A DNA stretch of 64,000 nucleotides, from NCBI RefSeq assembly GCF_900111125.1, contig NZ_FOGE01000001.1, positions 248,001-312,000 of the forward strand, written 5' to 3'. Both the position numbers and the translations under genes were made by a program. Shown one piece after another: positions 63,188 to 64,000 of the stretch; the stretch's first letter is position 1, and each line of letters opens with the position of its first letter. A model generated the notes under the pieces. The model searched no databases, was not told the origin of the DNA, and saw only the letters and a program-made list of their open reading frames with translations. Source of the stretch: Sphingobium sp. YR768. Lineage in GTDB: Bacteria; Pseudomonadota; Alphaproteobacteria; Sphingomonadales; Sphingomonadaceae.

Positions 63188-64000
63188 GCGGCAGAGGTAT
63201 CCACATTGGCGCGCGGTCTGGGCGCGATCCACACGATCACGGCCGCGGCGAACAGAATGATCGCCGATATGAAGAAGACATGATCGACCGCGATCACGGT
63301 GGCTTCCTGTTCGACCAGGTTCGAAATCGTCTGCCGCGCCTGTTCCACCGAGAAACCCAGGTTGGTCAGCACTGACTGGGTCTGGTCGGGTTGCAGAACG
63401 GATGCCATTTCGCTGCGCGACACGCGCTGGGAATCGCCCCATTCCGTCAGCACCAGCGACGTCGCGATCGCCGTCGCCATGGTCCGCACGAAATTCTGCA
63501 AGCCAGCCGCGGACGCCGTTTCGCTCGGCAGGACCGATCCCAGCGTCAGCGTGGTCAAAGGAATGAAGAAGAAGGGCAAAGCAAAGCCCTGGACGAATTG
63601 CGGAATGATCATGGTCCCGAAATCGACGCCGCTGGTCCAATGTGCCCGCACCAGCGACATGATGCCGATCCACGCCACCGCGCAGGAAATCAGCAGCCGC
63701 GCGTCGACCTTCGTCATCATCCTGGCGGCGATCGGTGCGGTGAACAGGGCCGCCATCGCCGTCATCGCCGTCACGATGCCGGCCCATGTCGCGGTATAGC
63801 CCATCGACATCTGCAACCATTGCGGGATGACGACGATACTGGCGAAATAGGAACCGAAACAGAGCGACAAGGTGAACAGGCCAGAGCTGAAACCGACATG
63901 GCGGAATACGCGGAGATCGACCACCGGATGTTCCTCGGTCAATTCCCAGATGACGAACACGAGGAAACCAATAAAGGCCATCAGCGCCAGCGCCACGATC
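63181..64000 (-). CDS. DHA2-type MFS drug exporter, C-terminal part (cut by window end)
   Basis: 273 residues of an open frame that continues past the window. Seven or more hydrophobic spans are visible, with the DHA2/EmrB-like segments G-Y-T-A-T-W-A-G, Q-G-F-A-L-P-F-F-F-I-P-L-T-T-L and S-A-A-G-L-Q-N-F-V-R-T-M-A-T-A-I-A-T-S-L. Such 14-span antiporters pump hydrophobic drugs with an HlyD-type adaptor, whose gene is usually next door upstream and would be beyond the window. Inner membrane. Confidence 0.88.
   Translation of the reverse strand, partial: IVALALMAFIGFLVFVIWELTEEHPVVDLRVFRHVGFSSGLFTLSLCFGSYFASIVVIPQWLQMSMGYTATWAGIVTAMTAMAALFTAPIAARMMTKVDARLLISCAVAWIGIMSLVRAHWTSGVDFGTMIIPQFVQGFALPFFFIPLTTLTLGSVLPSETASAAGLQNFVRTMATAIATSLVLTEWGDSQRVSRSEMASVLQPDQTQSVLTNLGFSVEQARQTISNLVEQEATVIAVDHVFFISAIILFAAAVIVWIAPRPRANVDTSAAH

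Overview
The window looks like a chromosomal segment of an alphaproteobacterium of the sphingomonad group (Sphingobium/Sphingomonas-like). The base composition is uniformly GC-rich. Gene order is typical of the group (lptD-surA-pdxA-rsmA; cpoB-tilS-ftsH). A large TonB-dependent receptor is present. Intergenic gaps are dotted with several families of short palindromic repeats of a kind common in sphingomonad genomes. This placement is inference; no rRNA, tRNA, CRISPR array, plasmid or prophage module was seen.

Region by region. 1-9.3 kb: a cut lipoprotein gene, a TetR regulator, peroxide defence (ahpC, terminator, ahpF), an MHS-type transporter, a siderophore-type TonB-dependent receptor behind Fur-like half-sites, an L,D-transpeptidase and a LysR regulator. 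9.5-14.5 kb: ilvD, then a small region of foreign character with a decayed IS5-type transposase fragment, a GT61 glycosyltransferase and a secreted beta-helix protein, followed by an intergenic small RNA candidate that resembles the alphaproteobacterial mmgR/ar8 family. 14.5-22.5 kb: a periplasmic penicillin-acylase-type Ntn hydrolase, a GST, a membrane-anchored protein, a TauE/SafE exporter, ndk, two small lower-GC orphans, holC and pepA. 22.6-28.8 kb: the envelope/ribosome operon lptD-surA-pdxA-rsmA plus a pseudouridine synthase. 29-43 kb (mostly minus strand): a TPR protein, rsmB, guaB, a GH43 glycosidase, ftsH, a small membrane protein, tilS, cpoB, rodZ and the nitrogen-PTS enzyme I (ptsP).

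42.7-64 kb: two adjacent PLP aminotransferases, both carrying twin-arginine export signals; a membrane protein; a LysR gene and an amidohydrolase divergent around a Fur-box-like palindrome; a PL22-type oligogalacturonate lyase; a run of small enzyme-like genes (SRPBCC, three VOC proteins, DUF1428) facing an HxlR-SCP2 regulator; a guanidinium exporter (Gdx/SugE) with a leader resembling a guanidine-II riboswitch; an SDR/HxlR divergent pair; a proline-rich lipoprotein; nitronate monooxygenase; lysC followed by a 164-bp TA-flanked palindromic element; ubiG; a DUF1801 protein; an ABC-F ATPase with a possible leader peptide; and the C-terminal part of a DHA2-type drug exporter cut by the window end.

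The main themes are envelope biogenesis (lptD, surA, cpoB, rodZ, ftsH, Ldt), RNA modification (rsmA, rsmB, tilS, rluE-like), stress and detoxification (ahpCF, GST, VOC cluster, Gdx, DHA2), and plant-polymer or surface-polysaccharide handling (GH43, PL22, beta-helix, GT61). The least explained signals are the Tat-exported aminotransferase pair, the mmgR-like RNA, the Gdx leader and the TA-flanked element. Positions of short sites were counted by hand and may be off by one base.
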